Origin: Peronospora farinosa
Lineage: Eukaryota; Oomycota; Peronosporomycetes; Peronosporales; Peronosporaceae
Assembly (NCBI GenBank): GCA_947646735.1
Contig: CANTFK010000979.1
Coordinates: forward strand, 149,979 to 213,978
DNA length: 64,000 nucleotides
Direction of reading: 5' to 3'
Position 1 is the first letter of the stretch. Every line of letters starts with the position of its first letter. Of the stretch, positions 35,460 through 46,440 are shown one piece after another. The position numbers and the translations under genes were made by a program. The notes below the pieces were generated by a model. The model was not told the DNA's origin. It was given only the letters and a program-made list of their open reading frames with translations, and searched no databases.

Positions 35460-35888
35460 AAGTCATCGCACGCTTTATAAGAAAAGATACACGCGTCGAG
35501 GAGCTCAATGTGGCTCATAACCCATTGTGCGGTGTTAGCGCATTATACATTTTCGATGATCACTTTCAGCGCTATGAAAATGCCGAGCACGAAGTTTGCG
35601 CGTATGTGACCTGGACCATAAGCGGCAATTGCAAGGCCTCGCCTTCGTGAGGTTCTTGTCCTAAAGCCACAGGCATATGATAAACATCGGTGGCTATTTA
35701 AAGAGACTTTGCAATCACTACAATCTCTATTCCATCGTAAAGTTTTCAAGTGGCGCATCGTAATGCTGGATCAGGACGTCTTTCAGCGCACGTTTTGCTC
35801 TTTGTCCCCACGTAGCGTTGCAAATCGCAACTGCGTGCTTGATGACAGATTTCGCCAATTGTGGTCACACGGCTATCGAAATATCTAA
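35460..35888 (+). pseudogene. Frameshifted remnant, possibly of a leucine-rich-repeat protein
   Basis: The first frame contains DTRVEELNVAHNPLCGVSAL, which fits a leucine-rich repeat (LxxLNxxxNPL). The frame ends with TGA at 35648-35650. A second frame, one base on, is then open from about 35620 to the TAA at 35886-35888, with coherent composition (LKPQAYDKHRWLFKETLQSL). No plausible ATG opens either frame. I read this as a broken gene; the LRR assignment rests on one repeat only. Confidence 0.35.
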
Positions 35889-36011
35889 GCACCATGATGC
35901 GATCCAGATGGCACTGGCGAGTGATCTGACCGGACTTTGATAAGTCGTGGCCCGTGGCACGAGCTACTTTGTCATTTTCAAAACTCTTGTCGTCTTCATA
36001 AGTTTATTTTC

Positions 36012-36018
36012 TCATTTC
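36012..36018 (+). promoter_or_regulatory. Possible oomycete initiator-like element
   Basis: TCATTTC lies 23 bases before the glucanase ATG. The oomycete core promoter contains a pyrimidine-rich initiator around TCATT. The match is short and could be chance. Confidence 0.3.
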
Positions 36019-36040
36019 AAGAGCCCCGACTTCAATCATC

Positions 36041-37168
36041 ATGGTGAACGTCCTACGTACGACTTTCGTTCTAATCATGGCCACTGCCATCTTTGGCATG
36101 GCGAATGCCAATAACTTCAAGTGCAAGGGCATCAACTACAACATCCGCGCTGGTCCCGACTGGGCTACGCCCGACGTCAAGTGTAAATCTGCCTTGCAGA
36201 TCGCTACGGAGCTGGTCACGCTCAAAAGCGTGACCGACGTCATCCGGCTGTACTCGCTGACGGACTGCGACCAAGCCACCACGTTGGTGCCGGTGGCCAT
36301 TTAGGCTGGATTCAAGATTGAGCTGGGCATGTGGGTGGACTCGTCCACGTCCAGTTTTGAGGCAGAAAAGGCTGCGTTCAAGGTGCTACTGCAAACCGGT
36401 CTCGTGACTGCCGACAACATAGTGGGTGTCCATGTAGGCAGCGAGGCCGTATACCGTGGTGACGTAACAGTTGCAGTGGCTATTTCAAATCTGATGGAGA
36501 TTCGTACACTGTGCCAGGACAACTCGGCCGCCGCTAGCATTCCGCTCACGATCGCCGACATTGGTGATACGTACTCGGCGTATCCGGAATTGATTGAGGC
36601 CGTAGACTACGTGTCGGCCAACTACTTCCCATTCTGGGAGAATATGGAAATTGATAGTGCCGTCGATCACTTTTACAAGCGCTTTTCGGTACTCGTGAAG
36701 ACTGCTAGTACCTACAGTAAGAAGGTGGTCATAGGCGAGACCGGCTGGGCCTCGGACGGCGTCGGCGCTGGCGCCAGTCCTGCCACGGAGGCCAACGCCG
36801 CCAAGTTCTTCTACGACTTCTACGCTCTTGCAGAGGAGAAGGACTTCGCGTACTACTACTTCTCGGCCTTTGACGAGCCGTGGAAATTGCCTACGCTCGA
36901 GGCTAACGAGACGGTGGAGGCCTATTTTGGCCTGTTCACGCACGATGGTGTCTTGAAGGACACCATTATGGCCAAGTTCAACAACATCTCTGCGTCCATC
37001 AACGGCGCCATCACATCCACGACCATTTCAAACGGCACGACATCGCAGGGCCATATGGTCGCTGACGAGACTACCGTGGGCGACGCTCAGAAGCCCTCGC
37101 AGAGCTCGGTGTTGTTGCACAAGGACTGCGCCGTTGTAAACAAAGAGTTTACAGACGTGAGTAAGTGA
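36041..37168 (+). pseudogene. Secreted GH17 glucan 1,3-beta-glucosidase/endo-glucanase with one in-frame stop
   Basis: The ATG at 36041 opens a signal peptide (residues 1-23, ending MANA). The frame runs to the TGA at 37166-37168 except for a TAG at codon 88 (36302-36304), between VPVAI and AGFKIELGMWVD. Both sides are the same frame and clean GH17 sequence. The family has a sense codon there (commonly Lys, AAG to TAG by one change). Catalytic residues are intact: acid/base Glu135 in VGSEAVYRGD and nucleophile Glu233 in VIGETGWASDG. Without the stop the protein would have 375 residues, normal for oomycete GH17. The family hydrolyses beta-1,3-glucans in cell walls, either its own wall or plant callose. 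It may be a recent pseudogene, a polymorphic null allele, a base-call error, or read-through. A later ATG at 36329 would give a chain lacking the signal peptide and the start of the barrel. Confidence 0.85.
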
Positions 37169-39612
37169 GTGAGAAGAGTGTAGAAGAGTAGCTTTGCTAT
37201 CACATGTAATGAGTCAATTCAGCATGAGTTTGAATTGAACGCTTTTTTGCATGCTGCTGTAGTTATACATTGTATTGTTGCTTCGCAGCAAAGAGCGTCA
37301 TTCAGACAAAGATATAATTGAGCAAGCGCTGCAACCCTTTGGCTCAAGCTTTACGTCTGCAGTACTAACGCTACTGTTGAATACGGACGATTCAACACGC
37401 GGCATTTCCAAGTCAAAGTTGATGGCTGACTGTGTTACGAGTAGCAGACTGCAAAACGGAGGAAAACTCAAAGGGCTTGTAAATGTGCTGGTGTTGTAGT
37501 TAGCTACAAGGCAAAACATGAGCTCAGATGAGTCGCTTTGTAACGTGGCCATCGACCAAGCATGTGGGTAATGTAGAGGACTGGTACATTTTTTGACTAT
37601 GGTATTGCGTACGCAAGATAACTGCAAGAAATATGTGAAGTTGATAGCGATTGCCTAATGATCCAGAAATAGAGGAAGAGCACATATAGTTTGTGTTTAC
37701 GGTGTCGAATTGCTTCACTTTCGACGACTGTAACTCATTGCGCTGTCCATGGCCTAAGTGAATCGTCAATAGTCAAACACGCTAGTTGTCAGGGATGAAG
37801 GGTCCGAGAATCGCCTATTAATTATTGCAATCGAACAAGCAAAAATGCCCGACGTGTTCTTTGCTGCAGGAGGAAGCATTGTGCTAGAAGTTGTTAGATT
37901 CACTGATGCTGAAATGCAGGCAGTGGCAGGAGCTCTGTGCCGCCGCTGGTATGAGAAACCAAAAGGTATGAAGATGCTGGTGCTGACCTGACAAGGGTTG
38001 CCATCTTTAATGCTTATTTGCAGCTTCCTTACTTGTGACGCTACTTACACCCTCATGTGCAGAACCGTCTACAGGAGCATGACTAGGTTGTGCGGCCCAA
38101 CTATAGTATCGTGTCTAGTTACCTCCTTCATTCGCAGAGATGTTGCAAATCTGCACCGCATAATTCAATTGTTGTCATCGTCACTTGAGCATTGAGCTCT
38201 GCTAGTGTGCCTATCTTTTAATGTGAGCTTCAATAGCTCGATGTTTGCTTCTTCCATACATCAGCACATCTTCACATTGAAAAAACACTGGGATCATACC
38301 TTTCATACTTGCATTGATAGCGTTCGTTATTGTTTGTGCAAAGAAGTGACACGATAGCAATGCTGAACCAATGCGGCGCATCAAGCCTTACCTCAGCAAC
38401 GCTTGGCTTGATCCAACACTACAAGTAGCTCATCAACCTCAGTTTGGTGTTCAGCAGGCAAAGACTTCAGCATGGAAATGATATGATCTGAAGCAAATCT
38501 TAGGCACATGCTACCATTTGCATCACTTTAGCCCGTCTCTCAGCGCACTCTGTCACGCATCTCGCTACATTACTGAAGAATGACACCACAACATTCAAAA
38601 ATGTTCAGGAAGAGTTTGTTCCCGACTCTTGAATTGGCCAGGAATTAGACAGCCGACAAGTGTTCGAACAATTGCGGTTGCAAAAGTTATTTGTAAAGTG
38701 GCCTGCCACGACGGGCTTTCATCGACCAACGCGCCATCAGTTGCAGCCTTTATAATTGAATACTCTATCATAGCGACAGAAAAGTGCAAAAGGCTCGACC
38801 AGCACAATCTACTGCAATGTCGATTGAGCACAGCAAAAGTTGTGCGTTTGCATGTCGTCGAGCGACATCACGCCATCTAAGTGCTTTCTGGGTTGTAATG
38901 ATGACCAGACTGACGATAATATCCTTATACTTATCTCAGATATGTATGTGAGAAAGTCTGACTATGTCGTTCTCCTCTGCACTAGCTCATTCTGCTGGCT
39001 CAAACCCGACGGGCTTTACAGAGGACGTCCAAAATGACCGTTTGACCAAACCCGAGCATTGCAGGGGGCAGATGGCGCCTTGAAAGTGAGGTCGGGAACC
39101 AAACCGGCTGTCCCAGATGGACCAGCCTGACTGTTCCCTGACAGTCGGAATCGGAACGGACGGAAGCACGTTCTAAAGAAGTTCAGACTGGAGGTCGCGC
39201 TCGGTGAACGGGCCGGCGACTAGAAGGCGAAACGGAGAAAAGCAAAGACTTGTTAATGCCTGTTTGCTGCTTTGTCGACGTGCCCCACACACCTCGGGAC
39301 TTTGTGCCTATTGCTCCCCGTCAAATTGCGCAGAGAGAAGACTTCTCGCTTAAAGTAAAAGGACCGGTATATCGACTCCTTGGAGGCCTTTGTCGTTTAT
39401 CCGTTATTAATTTACTTAAGCCCAAAATTGGAAAGTATGTTGTAGCCACTTCAGCATTACTGCTTGGTGACATTATTCTAATACAAAATTAAGCATAAAC
39501 ACGGTCAACTAAAAAAGATTAAAAGTAGGACCTCTTGTCTCGTTTTTGGACATTGAAGCAGCTGGGTCTGCATCAGGTCTTTACCGAAAGTCTTTTGACT
39601 GCATAATTGGTT
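37169..39612. other. 2.4 kb without a recognisable gene
   Basis: Only short open frames on both strands. The stretch 38987-39240 looks like part of a dispersed repeat (GC-richer, unlike its AT-rich surroundings), but I find no second copy in the window. No tRNA or rRNA was recognised. Confidence 0.45.
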
Positions 39613-40994
39613 ATGAATGCCAAAGGACAAATGTTTTCAAACGTTTTACTAGCATTACTCGTGGTAGGGACGTTATCCACAACCTTGGCTTCCGAGACAA
39701 ACAATTTCTGTAGTTCGGTCACGTCCTGCCTTGAGAACGGCAATGTGACGTGTGATACCACCACTGGTAACTGTCCTCCTTGTATCTACGAACTCGATAA
39801 CTTATTTACGTGCTGGAAGAAGGACGCATCGACTATTACGTGCCCCTTTACAGGCGTCCGTTATGATTGCTGTACGTTGATACCTGCTTTGCTTCTCCTT
39901 GTCAATGTGTAGCTGACTTTTTTGTTTTGTTTGTTTATGTTCCAGCCGACTCATGGAGTTCTACGACAAGTCCTGGTAGCAGTAGTAGCGCAACAAATGT
40001 GTCTTCAAATGACTCGGTTGATTCTGCATCAGGTCCTTCCACTTTACCAAAAAAGTCTTCGTCCTCGTTTGATACCAATGCCGACGAGTTAAGCTCTGTC
40101 ACCGTAGAGGAAATCAGCACAAGTCTTATCACATATGGAGCGATAAGCCTTGGAGCATTCTTCGCTCTTGTTATTCTCATCATCCTATGCGCTCGAAGAC
40201 GCAAGATGCGACGCTCTCGTGAGGAGAACATTGCAGCTACAGAAGCTGGCAACCTCGGCTCGTCGGACAGGCGCCTACGCAGTCTATCGAAGCCACGCGA
40301 TGACGCGTCAGCCGGGCCGTACAACAACGTCTTGGACACTAGTAAGGTCAATTGTGGCACCCCTAACATAACCTCCAGCCACAAGGGATTGCAGCGTGGT
40401 TCCATCGTGTCCCGCGTGCCAACGAATGAATCTCTTCGTAGCTTCGATGGAATGTTAGCCGACTCGTCGGACTTTCCTGCAGTGCTAGGCAATAAAGCAG
40501 GCCTTTACAAGAGTGGTGGACGCAGTGGTCATGGGACCTCCGTTGCCGGAAGCATTAGCAGATACTCGAATGTAGGCGAGTATGTACAGCAGGACGTATC
40601 TCTCCGCTGCACATCCACTCCAGACGTCTTTGGTGAGTATCTGCGAATGAAACAGGAGATGCAGTATGATAACGGTGAAGATAGTATCATGAGCAGGAGC
40701 GGCATGAGTGAAATTATCAGTGACTTGAACAGTAGCCAATGCTCGCTCGTGTCATCTCAAAACACTGGTCGACTGCCGCAGCGAAGGATGAACCAAGACG
40801 ATCGGTCTTCGATGGCCGGTTCCTTTACCGACTCCATCGCCAATTCGGTCACCGACTCAGAGTATGCCGAGGCGCGAGGCGAGAGCGATTGTTTCAGTGA
40901 AATGTCGTACAATGACGAAAGGTACTCGTTTTCCAGTATTGATGGCCTCGATGATAGTCAGATACGAGTGGGCAAGCGTGAAGTTGAGATTTAA
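39613..40994 (+). CDS. Cys-rich single-pass (type I) membrane protein, two exons
   Basis: The ATG is at 39613 (an in-frame TTG lies 6 bases earlier). Exon 1 is 39613-39871 and exon 2 is 39946-40994, with a 74-bp GT-AG intron (phase 1) ending in a pyrimidine-rich tract and CAG. The joined protein is 435 aa. Signal peptide about 1-27; compact ectodomain with eight Cys (33, 39, 47, 54, 57, 67, 77, 86), enough for four disulfides; Ser/Thr-rich stalk 88-140; membrane helix about 146-168, followed by stop-transfer CARRRKMRR; then a 260-residue Ser-rich cytoplasmic tail without a kinase or other known domain. The layout is that of a small surface receptor or adhesion protein. I do not recognise the family, and a role in sensing is inference only. 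Confidence 0.75.
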
Positions 40995-41483
40995 GTTTTA
41001 TGTGAGACTGCTCTCTCGTCGACGTGTTCTTCGTAGTATCTCTTAGAAATGCGTGATATTTGTCATAAAATGAACTCTACTATTTTATCATGAAGACTCA
41101 ATGGAGGGTATCAACGCTAGTCATCTCATTTTTCCTTACATACTGTAACAAGGACTCGATGGCAAGAGTCAATTACGTCAAGACGAGAATGCACAATGGG
41201 CTTATTGAAGAAGACCCATCGACACAAAAATGCATTTTAATTCATATGGGGAGCGAGAGTAATAGCACTAATAAATCTCGTCTCATTGCCGTTGGGCTGA
41301 AACTGCTGCTTGCGGCGACTGCACGAGGTCGAGCCCACCATTCCTTCATCCTATTCAATAAAGTTCCTGTGTACGTGATTGAATGCACCTATTTGGTGGT
41401 GATGAGGTCTTGAAGTACTCTGTCAATGATGTCGAGTTTGCTGGACGTCCGACTACTGACTCGATGACGGTGCATTTTCTTCG
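40995..41483. other. 0.49 kb between convergent genes
   Basis: The 3' ends of the type I membrane-protein gene (+) and the Cys/His-motif gene (-) face each other here. A 107-codon frame at 41090-41413 has no family resemblance, and I do not call it. Confidence 0.45.
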
Positions 41484-42179
41484 TCATTTTGTTTCAGGTT
41501 CAGCCTCAAGTTTGCTGCTACTTGTAGGAGTTGTAACTACCGTTTCTGTGGCAGTAGGAGCATCAGATGAGGTGTTTTCAACCTTGGCACCAAAGCGTAA
41601 GATGCATTCCTCCGAGATAAAATCAAGCACTTTTTGGTAAATGCGTGAACGAAACTCAATTCGTTCAGGCCCTTCAAGATATGACGGTAACGGCACTACA
41701 ATACCATCAAAGTCTTGCAATACAATAGGGTGGGGCGCCTGTAACGGTTGTGACGCGTTCGACATAAACATGACACCATTGCCAGACGAAGTCAAAACTG
41801 ACGTCGATGTCACTTCATCTGACGTTGCGACTGCAGTTGCTGTCGGTAAAGTAGCTGGAAAAGTAACAGCATTGTCACTTGACTCTGCGGCGTCTGACCA
41901 GACAATCGACTTAGTCTGAGACGACGCGACCCGCGCTCCCTTGACATTCTTGACCGAGACTCGTCGTTCTCGTTTGTGCAATCGGTTTTTAGCGTCAAGT
42001 TTGCGCTGATGTCGATTTTGTCGATTGCGGTGGTCATCACAGAGATTGTGGGCTACTCCTGATGTCTTAAGAGCTCGTTCATTTAAGCATTTGCCTGTTT
42101 TGTAGAGACATTTCCCTCGATAATCGGGACGTTCTGAACCAGGAAGTGCTGGAGCAGGATCAGGCTTTATGTCTGACAT
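41484..42179 (-). CDS. Small protein with an N-terminal Cys/His motif, conserved-looking but unnamed
   Basis: The first ATG is at 42179 (an in-frame TTG sits 9 bases upstream); 231 aa. Residues 24-50 hold C24-x6-C31-x12-H44-x2-C47-x2-H50, followed by a very basic helix (RQNRHQRKLDAKNRLHKRER). This is a likely zinc-binding and nucleic-acid-binding unit; motifs of this shape recur in oomycete proteins as far as I recall. The middle is Ser/Thr/Val rich. Residues about 165-205 (DGIVVPLPSYLEGPERIEFR and the following FISEECILRFG) look like a second conserved helical segment. A nuclear regulator is plausible but unproven. The 310 bases between it and the XPB gene show no gene. Confidence 0.6.
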   Translation of the reverse strand: MSDIKPDPAPALPGSERPDYRGKCLYKTGKCLNERALKTSGVAHNLCDDHRNRQNRHQRKLDAKNRLHKRERRVSVKNVKGARVASSQTKSIVWSDAAESSDNAVTFPATLPTATAVATSDEVTSTSVLTSSGNGVMFMSNASQPLQAPHPIVLQDFDGIVVPLPSYLEGPERIEFRSRIYQKVLDFISEECILRFGAKVENTSSDAPTATETVVTTPTSSSKLEAEPETK

Positions 42180-42489
42180 GGCTAGCAAGAATAGAAAAGT
42201 TACGGATTAAAGCGACAACAGTTTAAACAAATGCCATCCATTTGGCGTCATTTAAGGGACAAAGTAATCGACTTACCGTAACGTGGACTCAGAGGGTGAT
42301 AGACTCAGATAAAGACTCAGAGAGGAAATGGTCGAGGGAACTCTGAGTCCGTCCGATATCCAAATCGGGAGGTTTTATATATCGATAAAGTATAAAATAC
42401 AGACTCAGTTATAAGAGCATACAGTATGTAAAGATGATTTTAAACTCGTCCATTGATTGGTTGTTAAGGCACTTTTACATCGACAGCTT

Positions 42490-44955
42490 TTAACGGTACC
42501 GATCACGAAAGAGATTGTGGCGCTGCTTGGCACCATGACCAGCCGAGTATTCCATATACTTGAAACCATCGGCACCAGAAAGAGCCCCAAGTGAAGCCAA
42601 TTTCTTCTTCTTACGCCCATGACCTGAAAGTTCCAGACGCGAAAGATCCTCGTCATCGCGGATTGCGGCATTTTCGTCCTTGGCGGCGCTCTCGACATCA
42701 GCACTAAGCACCTCGTTTAATAGCGCCCGCTGGTCCTCTTTCCGCGTAAACACCCCCTCAAACGACCCCGGCTCAAAGAGGTCAGTCACTACCTTGAACG
42801 TATAGCCCTGATCCACAAGATACTGCTGGCGTTTGTTCGAGTAGAACATTTCGTGTGTGTCCGTAGAAATAAGTGTGTAGAAGAAGGCGTTAAATCCACC
42901 CGTCGCATTGGCCTTGGGGCGTAGAATACGTCCCAAACGTTGAGCTTCTTGTCGTCGTGAACCAAAATGCGATGACACTTGAATAATCACATTTGCCTCG
43001 GGCAGATCGATAGACGTATCACCGACCTTTGAGATGCAGATGACGTTGACGAGAGGAGAGCTTCGGAAGGATTGCAGCAGACGCATGCGCTCACGCTCTC
43101 CAGTTCCACCGTAAATGTAACCTTTATTGAGCTTCGTCGCGTACAGGCGCAGAGCAAACACATCGTCTGAAAATAGCAAAATCTTATCGCCACGCTCTTC
43201 GTGGTACTGAATAAGGAACTCGGCGGCTGTAAACTTGTTCGGGTTGGCCACGTACAGTAGTGCGCGCTTGCGTGCGCTCTTGTTTTCTCGCAGATATTCC
43301 CGGTAGAATTCTCCAGCCATGGGACACCACACCTCCACACACGATACATTCGCTAGAAACCCGCTTTGCGTTAAATCCATCCAATTAGCTTCATACAACT
43401 TCGGGCCAATAAGGAAATTCAGATCACCGATCAAATCGTCCTCGCGCACAAGAGTGGCCGTTAAACCAAGTTTACAATGGCACGCAATAGAGCCGATGAC
43501 CTTGCGAAACATTTTTGCAGGCACAACGTGCACCTCATCCAGCAAGATACAGCCCCACTCACGGCCTTGAATTAGCTGCATGACTTCCTCTGATGCACGA
43601 GCGCGACGTCCACCGAAAGCAACCATAGTGTAGGTGGTCACGATCACTCCAGAGTTGGGGTCAATGTAGTCCTTTGCAACTGAGGTAAAACGTGCAATCT
43701 TCTTTTCCGGAATGTTTGTCCACATCTTGAACTGTGCAGTCCACTGCTCTACAGACACAGCCGACGTACAAAGGCAAAGGCACGACTTCTTAATGGTGGA
43801 AGCAGCTGTCACGCCAGTAAGCGTCTTGCCTGCACCACATGGCAGAACAATGATACCCGATCGTGCACGTCCGTTACCAAACATCTTGCTTAGTGACTTT
43901 TCCTGGTACTCACGAATGCGCGTTGTGGGCTTCAAATCCATTTCCAAGTCTGGGATGGTCTTGTCGTTACGAAAATCGTATTCCTCCATGAGCGGATAGT
44001 CTAGATCCAGACACGCGCGCTTCACTTGCTCTACCATCGTCTTCCTGATCTTGAACGATACCGTGCGTACCGTCCTTTGCTGATCACCTGATGACTTTCC
44101 AGGATGGTTCTCATCCGCCACATTGTAGTCCTCATTCAGTAGCTTCTGGTACTGCAAATTGGCTTGGTCCTCAGCCGACACATCTTTTTGAATAAACTCA
44201 CTCACATCTTGTGCTCGTGCCTCTCCAGGTGCCACCGATGGCGCCGCAGCTGAGGATGCATTTGCTGCAATAGAATCTGCTGTCTCCTTAACACGTGCAG
44301 CTCGAATGTGTTCGTGTTCAAGTAATTTGCGCAGTACCTCGGGGTATAAACTCTCGACGTAAAATTCGTTATGATGCAGCACGAGCTTGGCCTTGCCGTA
44401 ACTGAGTGTGCAGTCTTTAATAAAGGCTACAATGCCTTGTGGAAGCCGATTCTTGGACAGTCTCTCGAGCACTTTGAGGATACTTTCAGTTTCAATGGCC
44501 ACTGACACAGCGGCATAAAGAGAGTATGGAGTAAGTTTATACTCGTGTACAAACTCTGGGCGAGACACTGGCTCTGAAATAGCCACGAGGAAGTCGTAAG
44601 CCTGTTTATAAATGGGCGAAAAGGCTTCAAGAAAGATGCGACCATTAGGGCAGACCCATACAGGTCGCACTTCATGATCTGGCTTCATATCAAGCGTTGA
44701 AAAATCATAATAACCAGAGGAATCACCGTCTTTGCCTGAAGACTGTGCTACCTCATTGAGTTTCTGTAGACGATTCTGAATACGACGCGATAAGTTACTA
44801 GAGGCACCAACGCTGTCTTTGGACTGCTGGACACCACCAGGAGTCTCGTCATTTTCCATATATTCTAATAGATCTTCACCTACGGAACCTCCATAGTCCT
44901 CAGCCAATGACTTGCGTTTCTGTCGCTGCTTTACGACACCCTTATTACTACTCAT
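42490..44955 (-). CDS. XPB: TFIIH DNA helicase/translocase XPB (Rad25/Ssl2/ERCC3)
   Basis: The ATG is at 44955 (ORF extends one TTG codon upstream); 821 aa, no intron. The N-terminal 70 residues are basic and acidic patches, then the damage-recognition-like region (about 95-230). Helicase lobe 1: Walker A CGAGKT (373-378) and DEVH box (473-476). The XPB-specific RED motif is at about 504-506 (LTATLVREDD). Lobe 2 ends with motif VI QRLGRILRPK. Length is close to human XPB (782 aa). XPB is the ATP-driven double-strand DNA translocase of TFIIH, required for promoter opening by RNA polymerase II and for nucleotide excision repair; it works in the nucleus with XPD and p52. All key residues seen are intact. 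Expected to be single-copy and essential, so it is a good anchor for this locus. Confidence 0.96.
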   Translation of the reverse strand: MSSNKGVVKQRQKRKSLAEDYGGSVGEDLLEYMENDETPGGVQQSKDSVGASSNLSRRIQNRLQKLNEVAQSSGKDGDSSGYYDFSTLDMKPDHEVRPVWVCPNGRIFLEAFSPIYKQAYDFLVAISEPVSRPEFVHEYKLTPYSLYAAVSVAIETESILKVLERLSKNRLPQGIVAFIKDCTLSYGKAKLVLHHNEFYVESLYPEVLRKLLEHEHIRAARVKETADSIAANASSAAAPSVAPGEARAQDVSEFIQKDVSAEDQANLQYQKLLNEDYNVADENHPGKSSGDQQRTVRTVSFKIRKTMVEQVKRACLDLDYPLMEEYDFRNDKTIPDLEMDLKPTTRIREYQEKSLSKMFGNGRARSGIIVLPCGAGKTLTGVTAASTIKKSCLCLCTSAVSVEQWTAQFKMWTNIPEKKIARFTSVAKDYIDPNSGVIVTTYTMVAFGGRRARASEEVMQLIQGREWGCILLDEVHVVPAKMFRKVIGSIACHCKLGLTATLVREDDLIGDLNFLIGPKLYEANWMDLTQSGFLANVSCVEVWCPMAGEFYREYLRENKSARKRALLYVANPNKFTAAEFLIQYHEERGDKILLFSDDVFALRLYATKLNKGYIYGGTGERERMRLLQSFRSSPLVNVICISKVGDTSIDLPEANVIIQVSSHFGSRRQEAQRLGRILRPKANATGGFNAFFYTLISTDTHEMFYSNKRQQYLVDQGYTFKVVTDLFEPGSFEGVFTRKEDQRALLNEVLSADVESAAKDENAAIRDDEDLSRLELSGHGRKKKKLASLGALSGADGFKYMEYSAGHGAKQRHNLFRDRYR

Positions 44956-45113
44956 CAATGACAGCTCTCAGGGAACGAGAAGCGATAATAATAAGTCACA
45001 GATAGAATAAAAACGATCACCTCTCATAATTTATATTTCAAGTGTTTTTGATTAAGGCCTGGTCGCAGTTATTATATACATAAGTAGGCAAGACATAGAA
45101 TTTGTAACAGGGT

Positions 45114-45310
45114 ATGCCGTATACACCCTGTAGGTACCACGTGTATCGACTACACGGGATGTACAAGTCCATCGTATCGGACCGGATCCGCGTTTTACGT
45201 CAAGATTTTGGCGTCATGTGTTTGAGCTGCTGGAAAGCAAGCTCCACTTGTCGACCGCCGATCATCCCCAGATCGATGGCCAGACTGAACGTGTACGGGC
45301 TAATAGTTAC
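45114..45310 (+). mobile_element. Fragment of a Ty3/Gypsy integrase
   Basis: RLHGMYKSIVSDR, then one base lost near 45184, then DPRFTSRFWRHVFELL and STADHPQIDGQTERV. This is the classic Gypsy integrase core around the second Asp and the catalytic Glu. It ends abruptly at about 45310. It belongs to a different Gypsy lineage from the large element to its right. Confidence 0.85.
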
Positions 45311-45905
45311 ACGAGCCCGTTAAGTATATGATACTTAATGGGGAGGTCTAAAAGGGTACGTGGTACCTTAGGCCCCCCACTTGGGTGAGACACATCAATG
45401 TGACCCACCCTCGTGAATGTGATGTCTATGGATTGTTTCACATTCACGGGGATGACGCCCAATCGAGACTAGGCGTTATGGTGACGCTTCAGACGGACGT
45501 CACCAGCGAGATGAAATATATTTTAAGCTCGCACGTAGGGATACGTCTCTAAAGTGAGGCATATCCGATCTTTATATTTGACCAATCAGTAGTTAGATTT
45601 ATATTTAGTTATTTCTATTATGAATTTGTCTTGAATTTGCTAAACATTGTCCACTGCGCACGAGAAGCTTAATGAGATTCTTCGTGACGTAAGTGGAGCT
45701 CTTGTCTGAGAAGTTCGTTGCGCGACCTACAACGGTTGGTAGTGCGCTTTAGCGCCGACCAACACCACCACCACCACCACACGCGGAGGTAAGACGGTCT
45801 AAGCGCTTCCTCACGCTTCTCGAAGGTGTGTGCTTGCGTAGTAGATGGAAGTGTGGAGAAGTGCCAGAAGAATCGGGTTCCTTGAGGATATCACAATAAA
45901 AGGAG
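45311..45905 (+). mobile_element. Non-coding LTR-like sequence after the integrase fragment
   Basis: It starts with the inverted repeat TTAAGTAT...ATACTTAA (45318-45336) directly after the integrase scrap, has no open frame, and carries an AATAAA-like signal near 45895. Position and character suggest a decayed 3' LTR. No second copy is in the window, so the boundaries are uncertain. Confidence 0.4.
45762..45782. repeat. Short CAC/CCA microsatellite
   Basis: Six to seven tandem trinucleotides (ACC/CAC) lie within the LTR-like stretch. Confidence 0.8.
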
Positions 45906-45933
45906 TGCGCCCTTCATTCATATAGGCGTTTTC

Positions 45934-46440
45934 TCAAATTCCAATACATTCTTGCCTTTGGCTCTCATCAACAATACAGCCTACCTTACGAGCAAAGGTG
46001 GTGTCGATGATTGAGACTTCGGCTCCAGAATCAAATAGTATAGTGGCCTTCTCATTGTTGATCTTGCCCACTGCCTTGGCCTGCTTGAACCACTTTCCTG
46101 GGGTATGATATTTCCAATATCCCCGTGGTTCGCCTGGAGCAAGGTCGAGCTTCATCTTAGCAGGCGATCTGGCATATTCATCCACCCTTTTAATACTTGA
46201 TACAAAACACAAAATTTTTTAAATTTTTACATGTATTGATCGGATCGATCCGCTTGTTAATCTCCTAATCCACTGATCTTTTTCAACAAATGCATAAATG
46301 CAGAGCCTAAAACGCTCGGCTCGTATCAGATTCCAACCTGGCGAGCGTCTTAGTTTAACATCTCTTCTGCTTTTGGAGATAGCATCCCAGCATGCTTGGT
46401 TGGCACGTACCACTGACTGATCGAATTATAAAATTTGTGG
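45934..46440 (-). mobile_element. Inverted gag-protease fragment of the same element family
   Basis: Read on the minus strand this matches the plus-strand element from about 49918 to 50425: QWYVPTKHAGML, the gag stop region, then WKYHTPGKWFKQAKAVGKIN and FDSGAEVSI of the protease. It also contains the frameshift heptamer GTTAAAC (46353-46359) and the following hairpin. It ends at 45934 inside the protease. Bases 46441-46594 between it and the element's LTR are not assigned. Confidence 0.88.

Larger units (their letters stand above)
34669..36040. other. 1.37 kb with a decayed gene remnant
   Basis: This stretch lies between the divergently transcribed methyltransferase and glucanase genes. The 35460-35888 part retains protein-like sequence (listed separately). 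The rest shows only short, interrupted frames. Confidence 0.5.

Noticed and set aside
38987..39169. 60-codon minus-strand frame in a GC-richer patch
   Set aside because: Looks like part of a dispersed repeat, not a gene; no second copy is in the window to prove it.
41090..41413. 107-codon frame with a hydrophobic start, possible small secreted protein
   Set aside because: No RXLR- or Cys-rich effector pattern, no conserved-looking composition, and it lies between converging gene ends.
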